From Rurimicrobium sp040387755 (GTDB lineage: Bacteria; Bacteroidota; Bacteroidia; Chitinophagales; Chitinophagaceae), in NCBI GenBank assembly GCA_040387755.1, contig JAZKDB010000002.1, positions 744,001 to 808,000 on the forward strand: a DNA stretch of 64,000 nt, read 5' to 3'. A program made the translations under genes and the position numbers. The first letter of the stretch is position 1; each line of letters begins with the position of its first letter. A model generated the notes under the pieces. It ran no database searches and had not been told where the DNA came from. It saw only the letters and a program-made list of their open reading frames with translations. Below are positions 16,956-25,051 of this stretch, one piece after another.

Positions 16956-17516
16956 TTATTTATTAAAGACGTTCATCGTATTGGACAAACCCACTGCAGC
17001 AAAACTTTCAATCATTTCGCAGCTTTTGAGAATTTTGTCTTTGACAATGGGCATCTCGGTAGGTGTCCAGCGGCCTAGCACAAACTCTACCTGCCTGCCT
17101 TTGGGGAAGTTATTGCCAATGCCAAAACGCAGGCGTGGATAGGCATTGGTGGCCAGCATCAGCTGGATATTTTTGAGGCCATTGTGCCCGGCATCGCTGC
17201 CCGAGCCTCTGAGGCGGAGTGTATCTACAGGCAAGGCGAGGTCATCTACCAGTACCAGTATATTATCTATAGCAATTTTCTCTTTATCCATCCAATACTT
17301 AACGGCTTTGCCGCTAAGGTTCATGTAGGTGGTAGGCTTGATGACGATAAAGGTTTTGCCCTTCCATTTGCACTCGGCCACCCAGGCATGACGGTCCAGG
17401 CGAAATTGCCCACCGTGTTGCAATACGAATGTATCGGCAATATCAAATCCTATGTTATGGCGGGTGGCATCGTATTCGGCCCCTATATTCCCTAAGCCAA
17501 CAATTAAGTATTTCAT
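16956..17516 (-). CDS. pth: Peptidyl-tRNA hydrolase
   Basis: 186 aa from the ATG at 17516 (the longer frame would use TTG). It frees tRNA from prematurely released peptidyl-tRNA in the cytoplasm. Family signatures: KYLIVGLGNIGAEYDATRHNIGF, holding the conserved Asn and the catalytic His; VLVDDLALPVDTLRLRGSGSDAGHNGLKNI, holding the Asp; and RLRFGIGN. Length and order fit bacterial Pth. It lies between two repeat regions: dispersed repeats follow its 3' end and the 22-bp palindrome array lies just upstream of its 5' end. Confidence 0.95.
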   Translation of the reverse strand: MKYLIVGLGNIGAEYDATRHNIGFDIADTFVLQHGGQFRLDRHAWVAECKWKGKTFIVIKPTTYMNLSGKAVKYWMDKEKIAIDNILVLVDDLALPVDTLRLRGSGSDAGHNGLKNIQLMLATNAYPRLRFGIGNNFPKGRQVEFVLGRWTPTEMPIVKDKILKSCEMIESFAAVGLSNTMNVFNK

Positions 17517-17556
17517 CGGCTGCAAATGTAAAATTTTCTGCTGTACAATTTTCAGA

Positions 17557-17952
17557 ACCTATCGTCGATGAGTACAGAACCTATCAGCGATAGGTTAAAG
17601 ACCTATCCCCGATAGCTTGCCAAGCTATCGGGGAACACTTATGAAGCTATCGGCGATGGCTTCCTGACCTAAGGGCGATAGGTTCAAAACCTATCGACAA
17701 TGAGTTTTTGACCTATCGGCGATAGCTTCTTTAGCTAATGGCGATAGGTTCCAGACCTATCGACAATGAGTTTTTGACCTATCGGCGATAGCTTATTTTG
17801 CTAAGGGTGATAGGTTCCAGACCTATCGACGATGACTTATAGACCTAACGACGATAGGTTAAAGACCTAAAAACGATAGGTTCCTGACCTATCGGCGATA
17901 GGTTCACAAGCTAAGGGCGATAGGTTAAAGACCTATCGAGGATACTCCTTTT
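17557..17952. repeat. 22-bp tandem palindrome array, 18 units
   Basis: Eighteen consecutive units start every 22 bases without a single indel (17557, 17579, 17601 and so on to 17931). The consensus unit is ACCTATCGNCGATAGGT plus five spacer bases ending in AG, a 17-bp palindrome around one base. Right and left half-sites of adjacent units also pair. Where a unit ends GATAGC the next begins AGCT or TGCT, and where it ends GATAGG the next begins ACCT, in about 10 of 11 clear cases. This covariation suggests selection on hairpins or dyads rather than on one fixed sequence. There are no unique spacers, so it is not a CRISPR array, and no ORF spans it. Confidence 0.85.
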
Positions 17953-18047
17953 GTAGTAGCAAGTTGCTTTTTTGCAAGAGGTTTTTTCTTTCTGCAATAG
18001 ATAGTTTGAACATTTTGTGTCGTTTTTCTATAATATTTTTTAAAAAT

Positions 18048-18092
18048 CGTGGAAATTTCCCCGCCGAGGGATTGGATTGAGTATTATGTTTG
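18048..18092 (+). promoter_or_regulatory. Palindromic site A plus -7 box
   Basis: CGTGGAAATTTCCCCG (18048-18063, near-perfect palindrome) is followed 37 bp from its start by TATGTTTG (18085-18092), a full match to TANNTTTG. The palindrome therefore sits where the -33 element would be. The same palindrome, with the same 37-bp offset to a TATGTT box, occurs at 40957. A transcription-factor site is inferred. Confidence 0.45.
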
Positions 18093-18211
18093 AGAAAATT
18101 TCTTAATGCAAATGCTTAAAACGATTAAAAACGAAAGTAGATATACAAAATGTGCAATAAACAGACATTGATTTTCAATTGATTAACTAATAGCCTTGCG
18201 TATATTTACGA

Positions 18212-18225
18212 GTTGTGTGCCATTC
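18212..18225 (+). repeat. Left arm of 14-bp inverted repeat around the 18271 gene
   Basis: GTTGTGTGCCATTC is the exact inverse complement of 19126-19139. The arms bracket one gene and its leader, like the ends of a mobile gene cassette. Confidence 0.6.
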
Positions 18226-18270
18226 TACGAAATGTCCTGAACATTTATTTTCTACTAAAAATAAAACATA

Positions 18271-19119
18271 ATGAAAAAAACACTTCTATCAACTTTTATT
18301 GCTTGTCTTATTTATGGACTTGCATTTGGACAACAATCACAATCAACGGACGACCCTTTTTATTATCAGGTTGCTGGACTGGTTTACGTAAAAGAATTTA
18401 ATGCAGTAACAAGAGCAAAAACTATTACTCAAAAAATTCCTAAAGAACCATTAAAGTTTAAAATTGTAAGCAAGGAGACAGACGCTACCGATAACTCTAC
18501 CTATTATGTTGTTCAGTTTTTAAACATTGCAGATGAGACAGGCAATGCAATTGCAGCAGTTGCTGCTTTAAAATCAAGTACGACTTTTATAAATAGTGAT
18601 GATAATAATAAATTTTATTGGATAAGAAAAGACGAACTAGACAATTATATGACCAACGATTTTGTCAAAAAAAGTTATAGAATTCCAAACTTAAGCCCCA
18701 CTTACGGAGCAAATATTTCTTTACCATTTAAGCTTAGACCTAAAACAGGTGGACAAAACATTAAGATTACGCCAGACCTAACTTTAGGTGGTTATTTAGG
18801 AGCAAGATGGAGACTAAGCCATAAAGACCCATTCTATTTATCTTTTCCAGTTGTTTCATTAGGACTATCAACATTGACAATTAATGACAACAATAATTCA
18901 TCAACAACTAATAAAGGGGATGGAACTGTTTTGGGAATTACTGGAAGTTGGGGAGCTGTTTTTCAACTTAAAGATTTTCAATTTGGACTAATAATGGGTT
19001 GGGACAGAGCTGCTGGAGAACTTGGAAAGGACTGGATTTATAATGACAAGCCTTGGTACTCATTCAGCATTGGATTTTCATTTTTAGGAAACAATGCTGA
19101 CAAGGACAAAGAGAAGTAG
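18271..19119 (+). CDS. Secreted or outer-membrane protein of unknown function
   Basis: 282 aa. A clear signal peptide (MKKTLLSTFIACLIYGLAFGQQ) is followed by a mature domain with no family I recognise. The C-terminal half has alternating hydrophobic strands (LGGYLGARWRL, FYLSFPVVSLGLSTLTI, GITGSWGAVFQL, FQFGLIMGWDRA) and ends in aromatic WYSFSIGFSFLG, which suggests a small outer-membrane beta-barrel. That is inference from pattern only. The gene is AT-rich compared with pth and the genes after 22 kb. It is bracketed by a perfect 14-bp inverted repeat, which points to acquisition as a cassette. Confidence 0.7.
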   Translation: MKKTLLSTFIACLIYGLAFGQQSQSTDDPFYYQVAGLVYVKEFNAVTRAKTITQKIPKEPLKFKIVSKETDATDNSTYYVVQFLNIADETGNAIAAVAALKSSTTFINSDDNNKFYWIRKDELDNYMTNDFVKKSYRIPNLSPTYGANISLPFKLRPKTGGQNIKITPDLTLGGYLGARWRLSHKDPFYLSFPVVSLGLSTLTINDNNNSSTTNKGDGTVLGITGSWGAVFQLKDFQFGLIMGWDRAAGELGKDWIYNDKPWYSFSIGFSFLGNNADKDKEK

Positions 19120-19125
19120 GAAAAA

Positions 19126-19139
19126 GAATGGCACACAAC
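19126..19139 (-). repeat. Right arm of 14-bp inverted repeat
   Basis: GAATGGCACACAAC lies six bases after the stop codon of the 18271 gene and is a perfect inverse complement of 18212-18225. Confidence 0.6.
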
Positions 19140-19355
19140 ATTAGGTTTGGCATTATTGGGGCTTGACGAATATAGCCTCAACATTTGTTCTTTACTGAGC
19201 TTCTGTTCCGGCTTAACGTTATAAATTTGGCTTATGAATAAAACATCAGCAATATTGTAATTATTAGGCTTTGGTTATGGACTGACGAAACTCGAATTAC
19301 CCAACAAACGCCAAGCCTTTTTCGTTACCAGTAATTTTAAAATAACACCCACGAA
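19140..19355. other. Cassette-like spacer before the kinase gene
   Basis: 216 bp with no ORF. It opens with AGGTTTGGCA and closes, some 170 bp later, with the nearly complementary CGCCAAGCCT. The TTTGGC and GCCAA ends recur at the other gene junctions up to 22.0 kb, recalling attC-like recombination sites. I did not find canonical integron 7-bp boxes. Confidence 0.4.
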
Positions 19356-20744
19356 ATGAACAAGCTCAAACATATCAGACTAAAGGGACAAGGATATTTC
19401 TGTATCGTCAAACAATATTTGGACGAATCAACTGGTAACGAATTTGCTTTGAAGGAACTTAAAAAAGACCATTATCCGAAGGATGAATATCGTTACCGAC
19501 TTAACAGAGAAATTAGCATACTCGAAGAACTTCAAGGATGTGAAAATATAATTGAACTGCTTGACTCGGGACACGACACAGAAAAAGAAAAAATCTGGTA
19601 TTTAATGCCTTTTGCCAAACAAAACCTTTATGAATTTATAAAAAGAAATAATGGGACAATTGACAAGGAAACTAGATACAATTTAGTTGAGCAAATTATT
19701 AATGCTATAAAATTTGCACACGACAAGCACAAATTACATAGAGACATTTCTCCAAACAATGTATTGGTCTTTGAAAAAGAAGGAAAAATAGTTCTAAAAG
19801 TTTCTGACTTTGGGCTTGGCAAAGACTCTGAATCATTATCATTCTACACAGGTTCAAGTGCTTCGGGCTACGGACAAATTTTATATGTTTCGCCTGAGCA
19901 ACGTATAAAATTGAAAGATGCAACAGAGAGGAGTGATATATATTCTTTGGGTAAATTAGTTTACTTCATTTTTACAGCCAAAGACCCTGATAATTTAAAA
20001 CAATTTGAGTTATCATCATTAGTGACAAAATCAATCGAAGAAAATCCAGACGACAGATTCGCAGATATTCACGAATTTGAAAAACATTTCCTTTCTTTAA
20101 AAGATTTACAATTAAACCAGAAAATTGCAGTTGAACATTTAACTCTAAAGGAAGTTGTAAGTTCGACAGACAAAAAGGAATGGATTCAATTACACGAACT
20201 ATTAGTTAAAGGCAATTATCTTGAACACGTTTATAGTGATTATATCTCGCCTGTCAATGTTTTACTTCTTACAGGCAACAATCTTAAAAATTACTATTCG
20301 ACAGTTGGTAACGCAATTAGAGAGTTTGTAAGGACATACTCTGATAGACTGAATGAATGCTATCAGACTGTCAGATGGCCTTTTTCTTCAATGGAGACAT
20401 TTGGTTCAGTTCTAATTAAAATTATCCAAACAGTTAACGATGACGAAACAAAACTTATCTGCTTTAAACAGTTGTGGTATTTAGCATTTGAATCTGACCA
20501 ATGGAGCGTTCAAAGAGAAGTTAAGGAAGTGTTGAATGACAAATTCATAACTCCAGCAATTGAAACACAGTTTGCTGAATACATAATACAATCAGAAACA
20601 AAATTGGAAATGAAACATTTTTCAAGTTTGACACTTCCAAAAATTATTAAGGCGAGTATCATTAAAGGAAATGAAATAGCGGAGAAAAAGGAAGAAGAAA
20701 GAAAAGCGAAACAAAAATTAGAAACTGACGACTTCGAATGGTAA
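19356..20744 (+). CDS. Hanks-type Ser/Thr protein kinase, cytoplasmic
   Basis: 462 aa. Kinase landmarks are all present: the ATP-binding lysine K33 (FALKELKK), helix-C glutamate E52, catalytic loop H128-R-D-ISPNN, DFG at 151-153, a P+1/APE region SPE at 179-181 and D194 (RSDIYSLGK). The kinase domain ends near residue 245. The remaining 200 residues have no TM helix and no PASTA, TPR or other sensor that I recognise; they contain leucine-rich helices and end in a charged tail. The predicted soluble kinase therefore has a private C-terminal domain. Neighbours are orphan genes in a cassette-like region. Its target is unknown, and a defence or signalling role is only a guess. Confidence 0.85.
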   Translation: MNKLKHIRLKGQGYFCIVKQYLDESTGNEFALKELKKDHYPKDEYRYRLNREISILEELQGCENIIELLDSGHDTEKEKIWYLMPFAKQNLYEFIKRNNGTIDKETRYNLVEQIINAIKFAHDKHKLHRDISPNNVLVFEKEGKIVLKVSDFGLGKDSESLSFYTGSSASGYGQILYVSPEQRIKLKDATERSDIYSLGKLVYFIFTAKDPDNLKQFELSSLVTKSIEENPDDRFADIHEFEKHFLSLKDLQLNQKIAVEHLTLKEVVSSTDKKEWIQLHELLVKGNYLEHVYSDYISPVNVLLLTGNNLKNYYSTVGNAIREFVRTYSDRLNECYQTVRWPFSSMETFGSVLIKIIQTVNDDETKLICFKQLWYLAFESDQWSVQREVKEVLNDKFITPAIETQFAEYIIQSETKLEMKHFSSLTLPKIIKASIIKGNEIAEKKEEERKAKQKLETDDFEW

Positions 20745-20914
20745 GAAAAACCACTTGTAACGCGAGTTTGGCAAAAGTGGCAGTTCAGTTCTCAGAAGAC
20801 ACATTTGTGCAAGGTGAAAATCTGGTTCTCTGAATTAAGTTTAATGCTAAAACTCTTGACCATCCCAAAGCGATAAAACATTAGGTAGAATATTAAAACG
20901 ACAATTGACAACAA
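20745..20914. other. Spacer with GTTTGGCAAAA element
   Basis: 170 bp without ORF after the kinase. GTTTGGCAAAAGTGG near 20767 matches GTTTGGCAAAAAGCGG near 21915, after the next gene pair. I see no promoter or terminator that I would trust. Confidence 0.35.
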
Positions 20915-21262
20915 ATGAATATTTTAGAAAGAGCAGAACAAAGACAATCATTTTTAGTAGCTGACGATGGACAGTTTCTAGGAAAATTGACTTTGAATCA
21001 ATATGACTCGGAATCCATTTCAAATAGCTATGGTTCTTATGGCAGCCAATATTCATCAACCTCCATTAAAAATCAATATTCCCAGTACGGCAGTCCTTAC
21101 TCATCATTGAGTCCATTCAATCAATACTCAAGCACACCTCCGACAATTTATATCAGAGGTAGAAAATATGGCTACTTAACCAAGAATAAATACATATCAG
21201 GAACTACAGTCGACCCTGATTCTCTCAATGAATTAATGCGCAAAAACAACCTAAATTATTAG
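20915..21262 (+). CDS. Small YS-repeat protein
   Basis: 115 aa. The N-terminus (ERAEQRQSFLVADDGQFLGKLT) leads into about three imperfect 15-residue repeats of the form SIxNxYxxYGSxYSS (SESISNSYGSYGSQYSS, then SIKNQYSQYGSPYSS, then SPFNQYSS). A short basic tail follows. Similar DDGxFLG plus YGSxYS repeats occur in unnamed small proteins of many bacteria, but I know of no assigned function. There is no signal peptide. The stop codon is two bases before the next start, so the two genes are almost certainly co-translated. Confidence 0.65.
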   Translation: MNILERAEQRQSFLVADDGQFLGKLTLNQYDSESISNSYGSYGSQYSSTSIKNQYSQYGSPYSSLSPFNQYSSTPPTIYIRGRKYGYLTKNKYISGTTVDPDSLNELMRKNNLNY

Positions 21263-21264
21263 AG

Positions 21265-21894
21265 ATGACTTGGACCGAAATAATGAAATTCATAGGGGCA
21301 ACTTTAATTTCAGTGGGCAGCGCAACCGTTGTAATTGTAGGTTTATCAAAATGGTTTGGTGATTTTTTATCAAAGCGACTACTTGACAATTATAACAATA
21401 ATCATAGTAAACAACTTGAAGAAATAAAGGGTAAATACAATAAAGAACTTGAAGAAACTAAATCAGCATTAGAAAAAGCTAAATCTCAATTCTTAAGATA
21501 CTCTGAAAAGCAATTTGATTTATACAATGATTTGTGGCGTGTTTTACTATATACAAAATTGCAAGCAGACGAACTTTGGGAAAATGCAATCCCAGAGAAA
21601 ATCCCTTCTTTTAGCGAGCAAATAAAACTTACTAAAACAGCAATTAATGACAACTTGCTTTTAATCGAGGAAGAACATTACGATAAATTAATGGAACTAA
21701 TAAAACAATTTGAACAATTCCAATTTGGAAAAGTAAGACTAGTAGATATTAGACGTAAACCAGGAGAAAATGCAAATACAATTTCGGCATTTCAAACAAA
21801 ACAAACTATCGATTTAAATAAACAGACCAAGGATAACTACGACAAACTAATAATGGAAATTGGAAAAACATTTAGAAATCAAATCAAAGGATAG
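21265..21894 (+). CDS. Membrane-anchored coiled-coil protein
   Basis: 209 aa. One N-terminal TM helix (about residues 7-27, GATLISVGSATVVIVGLSKW) is followed by a long charged coiled coil (about 45-85, KQLEEIKGKYNKELEETKSALEKAKSQ). A helical cytoplasmic domain comes last. This layout is widespread among genomic-island proteins of unknown function. It starts two bases after the YS-repeat gene ends, so the pair forms one unit. Confidence 0.65.
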   Translation: MTWTEIMKFIGATLISVGSATVVIVGLSKWFGDFLSKRLLDNYNNNHSKQLEEIKGKYNKELEETKSALEKAKSQFLRYSEKQFDLYNDLWRVLLYTKLQADELWENAIPEKIPSFSEQIKLTKTAINDNLLLIEEEHYDKLMELIKQFEQFQFGKVRLVDIRRKPGENANTISAFQTKQTIDLNKQTKDNYDKLIMEIGKTFRNQIKG

Positions 21895-21899
21895 AAGCA

Positions 21900-22059
21900 C
21901 TATGCCTAACGGCCGTTTGGCAAAAAGCGGGTTCATTGCTTAAATGAAGCTTTCGCCCTTATTGGTGTAGAGGCGAAATGAATACAGATTTGCCCGCCAA
22001 CAAGAATGCTCAATAGGAAATATTATATTTACACTTTGGAAATACAATTGTTGGTGTGC
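21900..22059. other. Cassette-like spacer with hairpin GCCTAACG/CGTTTGGC and GTTGGTGTGC
   Basis: The spacer starts with a near-palindrome (GCCTAACGGCCGTTTGGC), continues through GCGGG and CCCGCCAAC arms, and ends with GTTGGTGTGC (22050-22059). That element resembles the left arm of the inverted repeat at 18212 (GTTGTGTGCC). This suggests the accessory gene row ends here, just before the isochorismatase gene. Confidence 0.4.
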
Positions 22060-22107
22060 TATACTAATGCCCCATTACAACAAGAGGGAAAAAACCCAAG
22101 CTAAAAT

Positions 22108-22641
22108 ATGAAAGCATTATTGGTAATTGATATGCAAAAAGGAAGTTTTAAACCTTATTCGCTTCGTCATGACACTCTGGGCACTGTTGACAGAATTAAT
22201 AGACTTGCGGCTCATTTCAGAGAAAACAATTATCCAGTAATTTTTATTCAGCATGATGGAACCAAAGAAAATTGTTTCTTCCCGGATTCAGAAGACTGGA
22301 AACTGCTGCCAGAGTTAATGATAATGCCCAATGATATTTTAGTAAGCAAGACAGCGAATGACTCTTTCTATAATTCTGCACTCTCTGAAATGCTACTTGA
22401 ACATCATATTACTGAGCTTTTTATTACAGGATGTGCAACGGACTTTTGTGTAGATACAACTGTTAAATCGGCACTAAGCAGGGATTATAAAGTAACGATT
22501 GTAGCAGATGGGCATACTACTGCTTCCCGACCTTTTGTAGATGCACAGAATGTTATCAGCCATTACAACTGGGTTTGGGCAGATATGTCACCAACGAAAT
22601 ACAAACTATCGGTAATGAAAACAAATGACATCCTATTCTAA
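22108..22641 (+). CDS. Isochorismatase-like cysteine hydrolase
   Basis: 177 aa single-domain hydrolase of the nicotinamidase/isochorismatase superfamily, cytoplasmic. The catalytic triad is visible: D8 (LLVIDMQKG), K81 (LVSKTANDSF) and C114 (TGCATDFCVDTTVKSAL), with the usual non-prolyl cis-peptide region before the cysteine. Substrate cannot be told from sequence; nicotinamide, isochorismate and N-carbamoyl amides are all used in the family. No pathway genes adjoin it. The next gene is a DinB-like enzyme 92 bp downstream. Confidence 0.85.
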   Translation: MKALLVIDMQKGSFKPYSLRHDTLGTVDRINRLAAHFRENNYPVIFIQHDGTKENCFFPDSEDWKLLPELMIMPNDILVSKTANDSFYNSALSEMLLEHHITELFITGCATDFCVDTTVKSALSRDYKVTIVADGHTTASRPFVDAQNVISHYNWVWADMSPTKYKLSVMKTNDILF

Positions 22642-22733
22642 AAGGATTCTCCCTCTTCTGAGTGGGTATGGGGCGAAGCGAATATCTAATGTGAGGAAAC
22701 AAAACCGGTCTTAAAATCAAAAAAGCAGAAACC

Positions 22734-23177
22734 ATGAAACAATTTTTTGCAGGACTATTTGAATACAGCTATCATTACAATCAAAAAATAGCGGATGTTT
22801 TTATCAGTAATCAGGATATGACTTCTGAAAAAGCACAGAAACTCCTGAACCATATACTCAATGCGCACCAGATATGGAATAACAGAATTGCTGCCATTGA
22901 TAAGCCTTTCGGGGTTTGGGATATGCATAGCCCGGAAGGCTTAAATGCAATTGACAAAAAAAACTATGAACATAGCCTGCTGATACTGGACAAATACGAC
23001 CTGAGCGAAACATTGAATTACAACAATACAAAAGGACAGGCTTTTGAAAACAGTATTCAGGATATACTATTTCATGTCATTAATCATTCTACTTATCACC
23101 GGGCACAAATTGCTACTGAGTTGAAACAACACAATATAGAACCTCCGGCTACAGATTATATTTTCTTTAAAAGATAG
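22734..23177 (+). CDS. DinB/YfiT-family putative metalloenzyme
   Basis: 147 aa four-helix-bundle protein. The three likely metal-binding histidines are H45 (LNAHQIW) and H118/H122 (HVINHSTYHRAQIATEL), in the order typical of DinB-like proteins. Some family members are bacillithiol- or mycothiol-dependent transferases; whether this one is cannot be seen. The ATG at 22734 is preceded by a purine-rich stretch. It may be transcribed with the isochorismatase-like gene. Confidence 0.8.
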   Translation: MKQFFAGLFEYSYHYNQKIADVFISNQDMTSEKAQKLLNHILNAHQIWNNRIAAIDKPFGVWDMHSPEGLNAIDKKNYEHSLLILDKYDLSETLNYNNTKGQAFENSIQDILFHVINHSTYHRAQIATELKQHNIEPPATDYIFFKR

Positions 23178-23281
23178 AATTGGTCACCATAGGAAAAAGA
23201 AATTTTCTGAAGGGTCCATAAAAAATAAATTTGCACAGCAAATGCATCAACAAGGCATTTCGGGCTATCCTATTTTATCGA

Positions 23282-24415
23282 ATGAAGCAACTACTCATTT
23301 TATTCCTTTGCTTAATACCGCATCTTGCCTGCGCTCAGACAAACAAAACCTATTTGTTGGTAGGAACTTATACGGATGGCAGGCCGGATAAAGGAATCTT
23401 CATCTATGAATTCGACCCGGAAAATGGGAGGCTCAAAAAGTTGTCTTCTACCCAACAAATTACCAATCCTTCCTTCCTGACAATTTCGCCTGACGGACAA
23501 TATATTTACGCTTGTACCGATACAAAAATGTCTGGTGCCGGAAGTGTAAGCGCATTTAGATTTGACAGCAGCAATGCACAACTTACATTTCTGAACAAAC
23601 AAAACAGCGGTGGCGAGAATCCTGTTTATTTAACCTGCAGCCCAAATAATGAATATGTCATAAACGGAAATTATACTGAAGGGACTGTTTCTGTTTTCCC
23701 AACCAATAGCGATGGTAGCTTAAACCCTGCTGTACAGCTCATTCAATTTGAAGGAAGCAGCGTCAATGCACGGAGACAAGACAAGGCACATATTCATGCC
23801 ACAGTTTTTTCAAATGATTACCGCTACTTGTTTTTCCCGGACCTTGGCACGGATAAAATACGTGTGTACAAATTTGAACCAAAACAAAATCAGCCTTTGA
23901 CAGCGATGGCAGATATGGATGTCGCAACAGTTGCCGGCAGCGGCCCCAGGCATCTTATATTTCACCCCAACAACAAATTTGTTTATTGTACAGAAGAACT
24001 CAGTGGAACAATTGCAGTGTTCAGCTATGAAAATGGAAAACTTGACAGCATACAGAGATTGTTCTCCTATTCAAAATTGCAGGATGAATATAATAGTGCG
24101 GATATTCACTTATCTCCGGACGGATTATTTCTGTATGCATCCAATCGTCTGGACAATGAAAATACTATTTCCATTTTTGCTGTAGACCAGCATAATGGCC
24201 ACCTGACATTGCTGGGACATCAGTATACCTATGGAGACCATCCAAGGAGCTTCACCATTGACCCTACAGGAAATTTCCTGATTGTGGCCAATCTGCTATC
24301 TGACAACATTGTAGTTTTTAAACGAAATATAAAAACAGGATTATTAAAAAAGACTCTGACAATAAAAAATGTACCCCGACCAGCTTGTCTGAAAATGAGA
24401 AAATACGGTACTTAG
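23282..24415 (+). CDS. Secreted lactonase-type seven-bladed beta-propeller
   Basis: 377 aa from the ATG at 23282, which gives a clean signal peptide (MKQLLILFLCLIPHLACAQT); a longer frame exists upstream but would bury it. The mature part has repeated blades such as FLTISPDGQYIYAC, VYLTCSPNNEYVI, HLIFHPNNKFVYC, DIHLSPDGLFLYASNR and SFTIDPTGNFLIVAN. These are typical of the 6-phosphogluconolactonase/lactonase family PF10282. Export makes a role in the pentose phosphate pathway unlikely; an extracytoplasmic lactonase is the safer inference. Confidence 0.85.
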   Translation: MKQLLILFLCLIPHLACAQTNKTYLLVGTYTDGRPDKGIFIYEFDPENGRLKKLSSTQQITNPSFLTISPDGQYIYACTDTKMSGAGSVSAFRFDSSNAQLTFLNKQNSGGENPVYLTCSPNNEYVINGNYTEGTVSVFPTNSDGSLNPAVQLIQFEGSSVNARRQDKAHIHATVFSNDYRYLFFPDLGTDKIRVYKFEPKQNQPLTAMADMDVATVAGSGPRHLIFHPNNKFVYCTEELSGTIAVFSYENGKLDSIQRLFSYSKLQDEYNSADIHLSPDGLFLYASNRLDNENTISIFAVDQHNGHLTLLGHQYTYGDHPRSFTIDPTGNFLIVANLLSDNIVVFKRNIKTGLLKKTLTIKNVPRPACLKMRKYGT

Positions 24416-24514
24416 ACACAAGCTGAGGGATACAGAAAAACTTGCAGAGAGTCAGCCATTATTTAAATATATTGCATTCTTCGTTCAGGAGTATCATCAA
24501 CACAAACTAAAAAA

Positions 24515-24979
24515 ATGAAATACAAAATACTGGTATTAAAACCGGAATGGGAACAGGACAAAAAACTGAGTGAACGATATCAAACCTTTAATCAGCTGAC
24601 CCGTGAGCTGGAACAAAAAGAGGTACCCGAAAAAATCATTGCCGAAATCAACAAAGGGATAGAGCAACAAAATAATATGGAGGGCAATAACAGAATATTG
24701 CTGAAAAGCTACAGAGCCCTGCAAAAAAGAACGGTGAAGTTGCTGGAAAAGGAATTGCAACTGGTAACGCTCCACCATTACCGCACGATGTGGACTCTGC
24801 TAGGCATGAGTACATTGGGCATACCATTAGGACTTGTCTACGCAAATATTATAGACAATATGGCCATGATGAGTATTGGTATTCCTATCGGGATGGGTAT
24901 AGGAGCATATATAGGCTCACAAAAAGATAAAAAGGCTTTTGAAAATGGCAAGCAACTGAATGTACAACTAAAATATTGA
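24515..24979 (+). CDS. Small two-TM membrane protein of unknown function
   Basis: 154 aa. A charged helical N-terminal half (residues 1-85, rich in K, E and Q) is followed by two hydrophobic segments (about 90-108 and 113-133, MTLLGMSTLGIPLGLVY-like and MMSIGIPIGMGIGAYIG). The tail is short and basic. The glycine-rich second helix resembles glycine-zipper segments. I recognise no family. It lies between the lactonase and another membrane protein, all on the plus strand. Confidence 0.55.
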   Translation: MKYKILVLKPEWEQDKKLSERYQTFNQLTRELEQKEVPEKIIAEINKGIEQQNNMEGNNRILLKSYRALQKRTVKLLEKELQLVTLHHYRTMWTLLGMSTLGIPLGLVYANIIDNMAMMSIGIPIGMGIGAYIGSQKDKKAFENGKQLNVQLKY

Positions 24980-25051
24980 CCGCAAAATGTGCCCCTGTTT
25001 TGCCTTTCCTTCAAGTTTCTAAACCTGTGAATAGAAAAACAAACAAAAGTA

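Noticed and set aside
17557..17952. CRISPR array
   Set aside because: The 22-bp units are contiguous and all similar; there are no unique spacers and no cas genes in the window.
17557..17952. Chromosomal origin with DnaA boxes
   Set aside because: No TTATCCACA-type boxes and no dnaA, dnaN or gidA neighbours; the repeat motif is a different palindrome.
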